12,578 nt of DNA from assembly GCA_024741835.1 (NCBI GenBank), contig JAENRP010000602.1, forward strand, positions 1-12,578, given 5' to 3'. Shown piece after piece: positions 1 through 10,757 of this stretch (its first letter is position 1; each line of letters opens with the position of its first letter). Under the pieces are notes generated by a model. That model saw nothing but the letters and a program-made list of their open reading frames with translations, did no database searches and had not been told where the DNA came from. This DNA comes from Diplocarpon mali. Its lineage: Eukaryota; Ascomycota; Leotiomycetes; Helotiales; Drepanopezizaceae. The position numbers were made by a program, and so were the translations under genes.

Positions 1-259
1 AATCTTTTATTTATTTTTAAAAAGGAAAATTCGGACCGTTTTATAGGATTTAATAAAAAAGGAAAGAAGTAGAGAAGTATAGTACTAGCTAATATTCGAA
101 CTATATATAAAAGCAAGGCTAATAAAATACAACTAGTAGATTGGGGAATCTCTGACGGCTCAAAGCCTAAAGGACTGGATAATTGGTTTGAATAAGACGA
201 GAAGCTTCGACCTTTAAAGCTAGGGTAGTAAATTCGATAAGTTTATTATAAGTAGATTT
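1..259 (+). other. Upstream part of the gypsy element, not resolved
   Basis: This stretch should hold the protease/RT linker or the start of pol. I could not match it to a protease: no D-S/T-G motif is visible. From about 233 the pol frame is readable. Between about 120 and 230 another frame (frame 3) reads more protein-like, with D-W-G, W-F-E and D-E-K-L-R-P-L, so a small indel or an old frameshift may lie near 230-260. This is weak evidence. Confidence 0.3.
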
Positions 260-1000
260 TCTAATAAACCTATCGGATATCGGCTAATAAAAGAACGTTT
301 CGATATGCTGAAAATTGGAAAAGACTTAATAGAGTAAGAATGCGAACTACTTTATAAAACCTTAATAAATCGAAAGGACGCCTTAGCTTTTGACTAGATA
401 AAACTTGGCCAGATTTGAGAAGAGGTCATACCTTATATTAAGATTAAGATAATACTTTATAAAGCCTAGTAAGAGAAAACATTTAAGGTCCTTAAAGCTC
501 TTTAAGAAAAGGTAATCGAAATGTTAAAGGATAGGCTGAAGTAAGGTATTCTCGAGTTCTGTAATAGCCTTTATAAGAATAAATGGTTCTTAATTGCTAA
601 GAAAGAGAAAGGAACTTATAGATTAATAATAGCAATAGTAGAGATGAACCGAGTAACTATTAGGAACGCTAATATTCCTCCGAATATGGATAAGTTCTTA
701 AATGAATTCGTAAGATTAACCTATAGCTCTCTTATTAACTTCTTCTTTAGATATAACCAATTTATTCTTAATATTAAATCAAGAGATATAATAGCAATTC
801 AAACCCCTCTTAAGCTACTTCAGATGATAAGATTACTTTAAAAGGCTATAAATTCGATTACTTAATTTGTTTAAGTAATCTATAAGATACTAATAGATTA
901 TATACTTAATATTACGCTCCTTTATATAAATGATATAAGAGTAAAAGGATCAAGATTATTTTATAATTATAAAGAAGTTCTCCTTAGTATACGGTGATTT
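260..1000 (+). pseudogene. Gypsy reverse transcriptase domain, inactivated
   Basis: The RNA-dependent DNA polymerase part of the gypsy pol. Readable landmarks are K-P-I-G-Y-R (266-283), a K-x-L-I-E linker (320-334), the entry segment K-N-K-W-F-L-I-A-K-K-E-K-G-T-Y-R-L-I (about 578-628), M-N-R-V-T-I-R (644-664), the L-I-N-F-F block standing where gypsy enzymes have L-I-D-F-F-S-G-Y, and F/I-Q-T-P-L-x-L-L. The catalytic Y/F-x-D-D box is at 923-934 and reads Y-I-N-D, so its first Asp is lost by a G-to-A change. The Gln of L-P-Q-G is TAA at 839. The only stretch here open for 65 codons, 644-841, is just a gap between RIP stops. The enzyme cannot be functional. Confidence 0.88.
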
Positions 1001-1369
1001 ATAATAGAATACATTTAAAACCTGGATTAGGTACTTATACGATTCGAAAGGGTAAGAGCAACAGTCGGTCTAAAGTTATAATACTATCTTCTATTAATAG
1101 AAATTATTAGTTTTATTACTAATTCTAATAGCCGAAGTCCTTAAAGGGCTAAAGTACTTAAAATCGATAAATAGAAGAGGTATAATAATGTAGTAGAAGC
1201 TCGCGCGTTTATTAGTATTATAGTATACTATCGCATTTAAATTAAGGATTTCGCTAAAAAGGCAGTACCTATTTACTCCTTATTTTGAAAAGGGGCTGAG
1301 TTTTAATAAGAGGAACCTTAAATAGAGGCTATAAAACAACTGAAGCAAGCATTGCTTAAGGCGCTATAT

Positions 1370-1790
1370 CTGATTAAAATAGACTATAGAGCCGACGCTA
1401 GGCTAATAATACTAATAGTTGATATAAGTTTAATTAAATAGAATGCTATCCTTTAATAAGCTAATAGCTAATAGAAAAGACATTTAGCTTACTTTAAAAG
1501 TAGTCTTTAGAATCTAGCAAAGATAAAGTATAATACTATTAAATAAGAATATAAAGGAGCTTTAAAAGCAATGAAAAAGATAAGAAGCGACCTTTATAGC
1601 ACTTACTTTATCTTTAAAACTAATACTAAAGTGCTAGTAGAATAATTGAATAAAGCTATAAGCGACTTACCTAAAGCCTTACTAATGAAATGGATTGCTT
1701 AAATAAGACTAATGGACTTTAAAGTCAAATATATTTCAAAAATGAAAAACACTACTATAGATAGCCTTTTAAAAAGAACTCGCCTCTACC
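1370..1790 (+). pseudogene. Gypsy RNase H domain, inactivated
   Basis: Would have degraded the RNA strand of the RNA:DNA hybrid during reverse transcription. It follows RT in the same frame. The first catalytic Asp survives at 1421 (I-V-D-I-S, family form V-D-A-S), followed by TAG where the family has the Trp of G-W-G-A. The catalytic Glu survives at 1547 (E-Y-K-G-A-L-K-A, family form E-C-R/K-G). The third Asp position, in T-D-A-x-V-L, is now Asn (about 1619-1636, T-N-T-K-V-L). The C-terminal landmark T-x-D-x-L-L-K-R-T-R is at about 1753-1785, where the family has T-A-D-G-L-S-R-R. Several TAA/TAG interrupt it. Confidence 0.82.
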
Positions 1791-1881
1791 CCTTTGATTT
1801 AATTAAAGAAGATAAAATAGATATTAATAAGTAGGTAAAGAACGAAGTTAGTTATCTATTAATATATTACCTTAAAGGGAC

Positions 1882-1910
1882 TCGACTCCTGGTCCTAGCC
1901 CGCGAGTCAA
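1882..1910. repeat. Palindromic repeat copy 1 (inside gypsy pol)
   Basis: GACTC at 1884-1888 pairs with GAGTC at 1904-1908 around a GGTCCTAGCC core. It sits between the RNase H and integrase domains. Here the host frame reads through the repeat one base out of phase with copies 2-7 and gives R-L-L-V-L-A-R-E-S, still without a stop. The half-site GACTC also occurs directly before it, at 1879-1883. It is a GC-rich island in strongly AT-rich sequence. Confidence 0.75.
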
Positions 1911-2041
1911 ATAAAAGAATTTTATTACCTAACTACTTAAGTAACTTTAAAGAAATCGCGAAATTTTTAGTTATACTTAGATAACTAAAGATAGTTACTC
2001 TTAAGGATTTTCAGAAATTCAAAGCTAAAGCTCTAATTTAT

Positions 2042-3200
2042 CTAGTATAAGGAAAACGATTATTTAAAAGAAGTAATAACTTATACCTTATATAACTCTG
2101 CTTAAATAATAAAAAACTAAAGGCTAAGGCTATCTAGGATATTTATAAGGAAACTGGCTATTAAGGAGCTAAGTCTACTTACTACTAACTCTTAAGGAAA
2201 TTCTTTTAAAAGGGTTCTTTTAAGGACTGTAAAGCTTTTGTAAAAAGTTGTATCCCTTATTAAAAACGAAAACCTAATTATAAAGAGAATCTCCTATTCC
2301 TAACTTAGCTATTAGGCCTTTTTTATAAAGTCAGTCTTAATATTATATAAGTACTAATAATTAAAAATAGGATTATATATTTTATTTTAGTAAAGGAAGA
2401 CCTATTAAGATGGCTTAAAGGACGACCTTTAAAATCTGCTAACTTTAAATCTATTATAAAGTTCCTTTAGGAAGACGTAGTCTATTGCTATAGACTTTTT
2501 AGCAGACTAACTATTAATAAGGGCCTTGAAAATAAAGGAGTAGTTAAAGCTTTTTTATAAAAATATAGTATTAAATAGGTTCAAATCTTAGCGTATAACT
2601 TAAAAGCTAATAAAGTAGTAGAGCGAGGATATTGCGATATTTTTAATAGGCTATCTAAAGTTACTTATAAAGGATTTAAGAATTAGATAAAATACTTTTA
2701 TAAAATACTCTTTGCTTATCGAATGATAATCTATAAACCAATTAGAGTTATACTATTTTTCCTTATTTATAATAGAAAGGCATAGCTTCCTTTTAAATCC
2801 CGATAGCCTATTTAGAGATTGTTCGACTATAATCAAATTTAGAACTATTCCGATTTACTTATAATAAGATGCTAACAACTTAAGCTTTAAGATATAGATA
2901 TAAAGGAAATTATTCTATAAGAGAAACGATATTAGGAAAAAGCTAAGGAAGCATAGGCTGCTTTTAAAGTACTTAAAACGCACCCTATTTGAAAAGATGA
3001 TCTTATTTTAATTTATAATATTATAAGAAGTATTAATATATTAATAGATACTAAACTTAACTATTAATAGCTTAGTCTATTTAAGGTTAAGTTTAAGTAG
3101 AAAGAAAAGGGATACTATTCTCTTTAGGAATTTAATAAAGTTAATATTAAAGGAACCTTTATAGCTAACTAATTGAAGTACTTTTATTAATGCGATTAGA
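2042..3200 (+). pseudogene. Gypsy integrase, inactivated
   Basis: Would have joined the element's DNA ends to the host chromosome. The frame is the same as RT. G-K-R-L-F-K-R-S-N (about 2051-2077) precedes the HHCC zinc region, whose two His positions are now Tyr (K-E-T-G-Y) and whose last Cys is Tyr (C-I-P-Y). The core carries N-K-G-L-E-N-K-G at 2516-2539, where active family members have D-G-G-P-E-N, so a catalytic Asp is lost. The third acidic residue, Glu, survives in V-V-E-R-G-Y at 2615-2632, where the family has V-E-R-G-H. A C-terminal region with K-E-K-G-Y-Y-S-L and G-T-F-I-A-N-x-L-K-Y-F follows (about 3100-3185). Every loss I checked fits C-to-T or G-to-A. Confidence 0.85.
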
Positions 3201-3424
3201 CCTTATTCCCTTTAGAAGACGAATTAGAAATTGATATAACCTCCGAATCTTCTATAAGAACCGATAGCAATATAAGCAATTTTAAACCCTTAGATGAAAA
3301 CTAAGATTTTTCCAACTTAACCTATAAGCCGGTCTTATAAGTAAAGAATATTAAAATACTTAACTAATTGCAACCTTAAGTTATTATTCTTAAAATATCT
3401 AAAGAACGCAAATAGGAATACTAA

Positions 3425-3736
3425 ACGATTTCCTAGCCTATTAATTATCCTACTTTCCTTTAATCCTTATTTTTATATTTTCAGCAGGGTCGCCTCCTTT
3501 ATTATTTAAGATATAGATCTTTTAAGATCACTTTAAATTCTTACTTACTTTGACTTATTTTGCATTTTTGATATTAGCCTTTAATTATAGCATTCCTATT
3601 ACTTTCCTTAAATAATAAATAAAAAGTCCAATTTCCTTAATATATATATAGTAAACCTATTATAGCTTATATACCTTTTTAATTCTTATACCCTATTAAA
3701 CTTTTTTATTTATACTCCCTATCTTTTATAAGTAAT
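3425..3736. other. Spacer between gypsy pol and ORF A; possible 3' LTR remnant
   Basis: AT-rich with alternating pyrimidine tracts and a TATATATATA run near 3641-3650. By position it could hold the gypsy 3' LTR or the ORF A promoter. I could not identify a polypurine tract, LTR ends or a second LTR copy in the window, so both remain guesses. No coding signal was seen. Confidence 0.35.
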
Positions 3737-5965
3737 ATGCCTTTAAAGAATTTACAAATGGTTTTATCTATTGCAATAAAGGATAAATAAGCATTAGTTA
3801 TAAACTTCTCTTAAGATAGTAGAGCTATTGCATTATTAGAGAACTTTAAATCGACTTATATAGCCTTAAGAGATATAAAGTAATAAAAACTCCTTTTAGC
3901 TTATGCGAATGCTATTAATAACCTTTTAACCTAAGTAGCCCTTAGAATTCTCTAATTTAACAACTCCTTAACTAAAGAATTAAGATTAAAGGGAATCTCT
4001 AAAGAGGAATTCTTAGCTAATATAGATTAATATATAACCTTAGCCGATACTTTCAAAATAGATTAAGATAAAAGAGAAGAATCTATTTAATAATTAGATA
4101 ATTTAGCTACTAATAAGAGAGGACTCTTATTTCATTTGCGCTTTTTAATAAATATTAATTCTAATAATAGAAGATAAGTATTATTAAAAATTCTTAAGGA
4201 AAATACTCCTATTATTAAAGCTATTTAGATTCTCAATTTCTTTATTATTTAAGAAGGAGTAGTAAAATTTTAAAGCAATCGAATTCGCAATCGCAGATTT
4301 ATAGGCCTATCTAATGCAGTACTTATAGTAGCTAATAAGGCTATAAAAAGATCAAATTAAGCTATAGATATTACCCTACCTAATAGTATTATTATTAATA
4401 TGCTAAGGCTTTGCGCTTTTACTTATAGTTTGCTTATTTTAAAAGAGAATTAGACTCCTATAATAGGGTTTAGATAAAATTTCTTTAATAATAAAGAAGG
4501 GAATTAGTTATTTATAGTTAAGCTTACTTTAAAATTCGCTTCTTAACTTAAAGATATAATAAGTGCTAAACTATATAATTTAACTTATAGTCTTAGATTA
4601 AGAGTTAGAAATAAGAATTTTAAAACTAGACCTAACTTGCCTTTTATTAAAATAATTCTAAAAACCGCTACTAAATAAACTGCCTAAACGCTTAGCGTAG
4701 TCTCTTTAGAATTTTCAGAATCTTTAAAAGACTCTCCTTTAATTAAACGACCTATTTTAGCTCAACCTTTAAAAAGGATAGATCGTTCGATAGCTACTTT
4801 AGCTAATTTACAATTTAAAACTAAAGGATTATGCGCTCGCTTAGACTCCTTCCTTAATAACTTAAAGGAGCTAGTTCTTAACTTCTTTATATTTATATAT
4901 AACTATTTTAAAAACAATAATATAAGGAAAGACCTTATTCCTACTACTTTAAAGATAATTAAAAGAGCTATTAAATAGATTTAATAGCTTATTTTAAATA
5001 AGTTCGCCTTTATAAATATTATTTAATTCTTTAATAATTATAAAAGTTAAGAACTTAGTCTCTTAGATACTAAGCGAGACTATTTTATCTTATAAAAAAG
5101 AGAATGCAAAGAGGAATCTATTAATTAGGATATTTATAATTATAGCAATATGCCTTAATCGGTCATTTTTAACCTTAAGCTTAAAGAATAATATAATATT
5201 TAAGTGTCCTTTATAATAAAGACTTACTTTTAATAGTATCTTTTTAGCGTAGGAATCGAAGGGAGAAGACTTTGCGACCTTTATAATTGCTCTCTTTCAG
5301 TTTACTATAGTCTTAATTATAAAGGATTTAATATTAATAAAACTATTAAATACCTTAAACTTCTCTATATAATAGAAGATATTGATCTTTTTCTAATCTA
5401 CCTTAATAATTAGTTCTTTATCTCTTTAAGGATATGCAAATCTAACCTTTTAATAATAGAGGCATCTTTAAGTGCTATAAAATTTAAGGCTAATCCTAAA
5501 GCCTTAAAGGCGTTAGAGCCGATTGAATGGAATAATTCTTTCTTTTCAATATTATTAAGTAATAAATAATAAGAGGAAATAGAGAAAGAAGGGTCAATTG
5601 TAATACTTAAACCCTTCGGATACCGCTTCCTAACCGACAATTTTACTACTAATAATAGTACTTTTATAAGTATATTCCTCTCTATTATAAGATAAGAAGT
5701 AGAAATATACCTTTATCACTTCTACCCTATAGATAACGTAACCTCTATACCTTTTTATTTTCTTTATAATATAATATTTAGCCTTACTTAATAAGTCCTT
5801 TGGATATATTATAGACTTTACCTCTTAATTATAATAGTAAAAAGTAGAAGAGCCTATTAGCTTATGGCCTACCCTAAACCTTCCTAATTGATTAGCCTTA
5901 GTTTTTATAATTAAGTCGTTTTAATAAAGAGAGATATAAGTATTATTAATAAAGAAATTCCGATT

Positions 5966-5994
5966 TTTACTTATAGTCCTAGCCTATGAGTCAA
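5966..5994. repeat. Palindromic repeat copy 2 (in ORF A)
   Basis: The right half TATGAGTCAA is clean; the left half TTTACTTATA is decayed. The core is GTCCTAGCC. It begins on a codon boundary of ORF A and reads F-T-Y-S-P-S-L-stop-V-N, the same phase as copies 3-7. The stop here is TGA, which would derive from CGA rather than from CAA. Confidence 0.7.
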
Positions 5995-6850
5995 TTTTAT
6001 TAAAAAGTAAGTCTTAGATTATTAGATCTTATTAATCAGATAAAGGCCAGCTTCTAAAAGCCTTAATAGGTAGGTCGGCTCTTAATCAAATATAAAACTC
6101 ACTCTATCTATAAAGAAGATAAGTCGATAGACTTCTTAAGCACTTAGCTTAAAATCTTAACTAGCTTATATAATTGTAAAAATAAAGTAAAAAGAGATCT
6201 TATAGCCTATTATTAATAATAGTAATCCTATTATAATAATAATAAAATAAGGGCACTTTTTTAAAATGCGCTTAAATAAACTTTATAGAATTAGAGGCTT
6301 TATAGCCTTTTATAATAATTATATAGCTATTTGCAATAAGAATACCTTAGAAAATAAGACTCAAATCTCCGATCTTATCTTTTCAATCTTTACTTTAAAG
6401 TAACCTCTAGTGCCTTAATAGATTAATATAAGTAGAACTACTGCACCTTTTAAGGTAGCTTTTTATCTTAAGAACTGCGGTAGCCTCTTTAAAGCTATTA
6501 TTAGTCGGCGCTCTTAGACGGATCCTTCTATTATAACTAAAGTATAAGAGTTATTCCTTTTTAATAAAGACAAATTAAAAATCCACCTTATAAAATATAA
6601 TTAAAAACTCTTTAATGCCCTTATTAAGGCCTAGACAAATGTTATAAATACTAAGTCGCTTCTTTATAAACTTAAGTCTTAGGAATAGCGCGATAAAGTA
6701 AATACTATCTAAGAGCCTAATATACTAATTGATAAAAGTATTATTATAAGAAAATTCGGAAAAGAAATAAATTAAGACGCTAGTATAGTATTAGATCCTG
6801 ATTTAGGAACTAATCTCCTATTTTTACCCTTAAGTTTAGAAACGCCAAGA

Positions 6851-6879
6851 CTGACTCGCAAGCCCGGCCCGCGAGTGAG
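6851..6879. repeat. Palindromic repeat copy 3 (in ORF A)
   Basis: The best preserved and most GC-rich copy. GACTCGC (6853-6859) pairs with GCGAGT (6871-6876) around AAGCCCGGCCC. In the ORF A frame it gives L-T-R-K-P-G-P-R-V-R with no stop. It retains CpG sites, in contrast to the AT-rich flanks. Confidence 0.85.
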
Positions 6880-7129
6880 GTTAGACTCAGCTGGCTTAAG
6901 CCTATAAGATAGTTCAGATAAACCTCGATCACTAAATCTAAGGGTATTAATAGAAGATCCTTTAAGAGAAGTCCTTAAAGCTAAGAAATCGCTAAGAAAT
7001 AAGAACTAATACAAGAGAAGAAGACTCCGAAGTGATAATAGAATTAACAATTAAGTCGACTCGATCTAGAGAATTATAAGCTATCTCCTCTTTAAAAACC
7101 ATTTGAAGAGATTGCAAATTAGATATTGA

Positions 7130-7692
7130 ATTTTTTTTTAAGATTATCTACTTTCTATATACTTACACCTCTTTATTCTTAACCTATTATTCTATTCTAT
7201 ATATATTCTTTATTTACTTTGCTCTTTATATGATTTATTCTTTGATTATTCCCTTTATATGCAACTTTCTAACGCTTACCTTTGAAATATCGTCCTTACC
7301 TTTGATAATGGTCATTTACTAATTATAAGTCCTTATATGCGTCATACCCCACTTTTATTCCTACTTCCAGCCTTTTTATACCTACTTTTTCTTTATGCAC
7401 TAGTACGATTCTATCTTTATAAATAAACCTCTCCTTATACTATAATCATACTTTTTTTTTACCTTTTCTATAACCCTACTAAACCCTAGTACTAATAATA
7501 CCACTACTACTATCTTCTGTTATCAATTCTTTCTTAGTATAAGCTTACCGTCTTATTAATCTGCTTTAAATAAGCTTCTACAAGTTCTATTATCCTATCC
7601 CTAATAAATAATTTATTATAGCACTACTAAGCTTAAGTAAAAAGGCCATACTTAAGAAAAATATATTAATTATTACCTTAGGCAGCCAGTCA
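7130..7692. other. T-rich spacer between ORF A and ORF B
   Basis: 563 bases without a coding signal. On the + strand it is dominated by T and pyrimidine runs: T9 at 7131-7139 directly after the ORF A stop, and another T run near 7450-7459. This fits a terminator of ORF A followed by a fungal-type pyrimidine-rich promoter of ORF B, but no specific element can be named. The last bases before the ORF B start (C-C-T-T-A-G-G-C-A-G near 7676-7685) resemble a splice acceptor; no donor was confirmed. Confidence 0.4.
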
Positions 7693-8502
7693 ATGAATAC
7701 CGCTAGTAATAAACTAATGCTAAAGGGTAGCTTTTCATAGGATAGAAAAGCTCTAAGATCATTAGAAGATGTTATAACTACTTATAAAACGTTAGGTGAA
7801 ACGGAGTAATAAGTATTCTTGAATTTGTCTATTGAAGTACTAAACTATAGAATTTCTACTATTGAAGAAGGATTTTTAGGGTTTGATGATTTTCTTAAGA
7901 AAGAGCTTAAGATTAAGGGAATCGATTAGGAGAAGTTTCTATAAGAATATCAGAGGTATGCTAATTCAATTGATTTATTTCAGAAGAATCGAGATAAGAA
8001 AAATGAGTATATGAAAAGACTGATACAGTTTACAAATAGAATATATAAAACGCTCTTTTAAAGCCACTTTATAAATAATATTATAGCTAATAATGCTCTG
8101 CAGGGACTTAGCAAGATTTTTGAGATATACTAACCTATAGCAAGAGCGATATAGGTATTAAATCATTTTATTATATAAGAAGGAATGAAAAAGCTATAAG
8201 GAAATAATATCAGAAGTAGGAAATTTATAAGGTTCTTGAGTACTATTATATACTCTACTATTCAGACTATAAAAGACGATCCCTTATAGTATGATAATTT
8301 TGCACTCCTTAATTAGACCATTTTAAACACCCTCAGCCTATAATAGTTATAATATAGTCTACTTATAGTAAGGGAGAAGATAGTCTATCTAGCTAAGTAT
8401 ATTATAAACTACTTCGATAATAAGACAGAAAGATAGGAGTTTATTATACCTGCCGCTTAGAAAATGCTACTACCCTTAGCAGATTCAACTGATAAGCCAA
8501 AT

Positions 8503-8531
8503 TTGACTCATAGGCCCGGCCTATAAGTGGA
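8503..8531. repeat. Palindromic repeat copy 4 (in ORF B)
   Basis: The half-site TTGACTCATA pairs imperfectly with TATAAGTGGA around a GGCCCGGCC core. It begins on a codon boundary and reads L-T-H-R-P-G-L-stop-V-E. The TAA replaces the CGA or CAA of better copies. Confidence 0.85.
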
Positions 8532-8679
8532 AGCGCTATATGATAAAGATGCCCTTGAGTATAAGTTGCCTATAATACCTTATATATAAATAATAGACTA
8601 CCTCGACCGCCAATCAGCCGAGTTAGACAACTTTGATTCCTTATCTCTTGAAATCCTCCGAATACCTATAGTGATAAAA

Positions 8680-8708
8680 TTGACTTGCGAGCCTGGCCTA
8701 CGGGTTAA
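8680..8708. repeat. Palindromic repeat copy 5 (in ORF B)
   Basis: TTGACTTGCG opposite TACGGGTTAA around AGCCTGGCC. In the ORF B frame it reads L-T-C-E-P-G-L-R-V-N and is fully open. It lies only 148 bases after the end of copy 4. Confidence 0.85.
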
Positions 8709-9906
8709 TATATATAATATTATTAACTCAGATAGTGATTTGATAGATAAAGAGAATAACCCTATTACTAATATATTAGAAGTTTTTAATAAAACTAAGA
8801 AGGATATATTCGATATTATATAGACTTTGCCTAAAGACTTGCAAAGGTTTGTTTTGAAATTTTACAAGTCTATAATAAAGCGTTTGAAAAAGGAAGACTA
8901 AGAAGTTTTATTAGCATAGGAAGAGATAGCAAGAGCTATTAAACAAATTATAAAGCTTCGAGAAGATGGATTTTCCGCTAATAACATTATGCAGTTTTTC
9001 ATTAAGTATAAAAAGCTAAAGGGTGATTATTATATTCTTAAAGAAAAATCAGACAATAGTATAACAACTATCTCTATAGAGTGCTATAAAGTCCCCTTTA
9101 ATATTAAGATGATACTATAGCATGGCGATAGATTTAAGATTATAGTGACATTAGAAATGAAGATACGACTAGGCAGATTTGTGGTAGGAATTTCTGAAGA
9201 TACTAATAATGAAAAATTTTGTACTCTTTATAAAAGATAATATGCGCAGTACTATGGGTTGGCATTAATAGGCTTTAATAATAAAGATATATCATCTAAT
9301 ATCTATAAATTTTATATAGCTCTAAACTTAAAATTGTTCTTACTGCATCTTAGAAATTATGCTATTATAGCTACTAGTAATAGAATAGCGAACTAAGTTA
9401 AAAAGGATATATCGCTAGGCTTTTCTAAGTTTAGAGTAGCACCTGAAGCCCTTAAATTGTTTTATAATATCGCCTGGACCTCGGCCTAATACAACGCTAT
9501 ACTAACTAATAATAGCTTAATATCGCTTTATAGCAAAGGCTTCTTGAATATGCCTAAGTTGCTTAGCTATGCCTTTTTAGGCACTATGCGTACGTATGGT
9601 TATAGTAATCGTAGAAAGAATTCATTTTTGATATTAGTATAAGAGGAGCTAAAAATGTACCGATACTATTTCCGGACCTTAGATAAGAAGCTAAGCCCCC
9701 CCTTTGCCTTCCTTTATAATATGACTTATAGCTTGATATAGTAGACCTTAAGAATATACTATAGTCTGTATCTTAGTGCTCTATTGACTTATTATAATTC
9801 TTTATATAAGCTAGTAGCGTATCTTAAGCCTATATAGTTTATAGGCATTAACTACTATTTGCGAATTGTTTCTACTAAAATTAACGCTAACTCGAGATTC
9901 GTAAGG

Positions 9907-9935
9907 TTGACTCCTAGGCCTAGCTCGTAGGTCAA
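9907..9935. repeat. Palindromic repeat copy 6 (in ORF B)
   Basis: TTGACTCCTA opposite CGTAGGTCAA around GGCCTAGCT. In frame it reads L-T-P-R-P-S-S-stop-V-N. The outer seven-base arms, TTGACTC and AGGTCAA, are nearly complementary. Confidence 0.85.
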
Positions 9936-10728
9936 TTCTCCTAATAGTAGAACTATTGACTATTATATAATTCCTACTACTAAACAATTGACTAAGGAAT
10001 TTGCTATATAGGAAAAGTCTTATAAGTCATTTATACTTATATCTTATCGCCTTAAAAACTCTTAATGAATCTTATTAAACTTAGCATAAAGCGCAGCTTA
10101 ATAAAAAGAATTAAATACTAAGGATAGAACAATTCTAAAGGAGTATATCTTTAATAAGACTACTCTATTCTTTATATTTATAAGATAAGGCACTTTTATT
10201 AACCTAGATTCTGATAGAGAGCCTGGGAAGGGTGGTTTTCTTACTATTAGTAATAACTATATAGAAGTTGTTAATAATAATACGCTTAAGAATAGAGCTG
10301 ATTTGGAAGATTTCCTTATCGACTCTATTAATATGAAAAAGCCTTAATTATTAAGATAGGGTATAGTCTATGAATCTTTTGCAAGATTCTAAGCAATAAT
10401 CGAAATGACAAAAGGTAGTCTGTTATTAGAAGCCCTTATAGGCAGAAGATTATAGAATAATCTATTAATAGTAATAACTATAAAAGATTTATTTATAAAA
10501 GATATATCTTAGCTAATAGTATATCTAAAGAAGTATAAATAAGAACTTTTTAAAGATTTTACTAGTACTTAGAAGCTAGTTTAATAACTGGAGCTATAGT
10601 TATATAGCGATAAGTCTTAGATAAAGACTAAAGATATAGAAGATAATATTAAGGCTGATAATATAATTAATAAGACGATTCTGTTTAAGAAGTATAGCAC
10701 TAAGAAACCCTATGTAAAGACACCTGAT

Positions 10729-10757
10729 ATAACTCCTAGGCCTGGCTTGCAACTTGA
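10729..10757. repeat. Palindromic repeat copy 7 (in ORF B)
   Basis: The left half ATAACTCCTA and the GGCCTGGCT core are clear; the right half (TGCAACTTGA) is decayed. In frame it reads I-T-P-R-P-G-L-Q-L-D. It sits at the edge of the low-complexity C-terminal tail of ORF B. Confidence 0.7.

Larger units (their letters stand above)
1..3424 (+). mobile_element. Degenerate Ty3/gypsy LTR-retrotransposon pol (5'-truncated by window)
   Basis: This is a dead pol gene of a fungal gypsy-type retroelement, which would have encoded reverse transcriptase, RNase H and integrase for copying and inserting the element. From about 233 to 3424 one + strand frame (codons beginning at positions such as 371, 599, 1421, 2516 and 3152) keeps family-like sequence with no net frameshift, but it is broken by dozens of TAA/TAG. 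Domain order is RT (about 260-1000), RNase H (about 1370-1790), integrase zinc region (about 2130-2275), integrase core (about 2300-2640) and a C-terminal tail with a G-T-F-x-A-N signature near 3152. RT-RNase H-integrase order is the gypsy order; copia has integrase first. Stops replace Gln (the LPQGA motif, TAA at 839) and Trp (RNase H, TAG near 1439), as RIP predicts. Gag and protease are not recognised and no LTR was found. The TAA at 3422 is only the best guess for the original end. Confidence 0.88.
3737..7129 (+). pseudogene. ORF A: RIP-degraded large protein of unknown family
   Basis: A single + strand frame of 1130 codons runs from ATG 3737 to TGA 7127-7129 with no net frameshift. It is broken by very many TAA/TAG and at least one TGA (inside repeat copy 2). 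I do not recognise the family. It is collinear with ORF B. L-T-K-E-L-R-L-K-G-I (residues 78-87) matches ORF B residues 68-77; an I-I-stop-E-G block at residues 170-174 matches ORF B 160-164; K-F-x-x-x-P-x-A-L-K (residues 582-591), with I-x-W ending at 598, matches ORF B 579-588 and 595. The ends are clearly basic (K-R-R-R-L-R-S near the C-terminus). Two palindromic repeats lie in frame. Base use is extreme: in 3841-3900 I count ten TpA and no CpA or TpG. The start is chosen because it matches the ORF B start within ten residues. It could be a host multigene family or an ORF of a mobile element. Confidence 0.8.

Noticed and set aside
644..841. A 65-codon open frame on the + strand as a small gene
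   Set aside because: It is the reverse transcriptase segment of the gypsy pol between two RIP stops; its ATG is an internal Met of a conserved motif and its stop is a former Gln codon.
5410..5640. A 76-codon open frame on the - strand
   Set aside because: It is antisense to ORF A, which reads continuously through this part, including the K-F-x-x-x-P-x-A-L-K block shared with ORF B. A stop-free antisense run is expected by chance here.
7468..7490. Telomere-like A-A-C-C-C-T repeats
   Set aside because: Only two imperfect units (AACCCTACTAAACCCTAG) occur, with no array; chance in C/T-rich sequence is likely.
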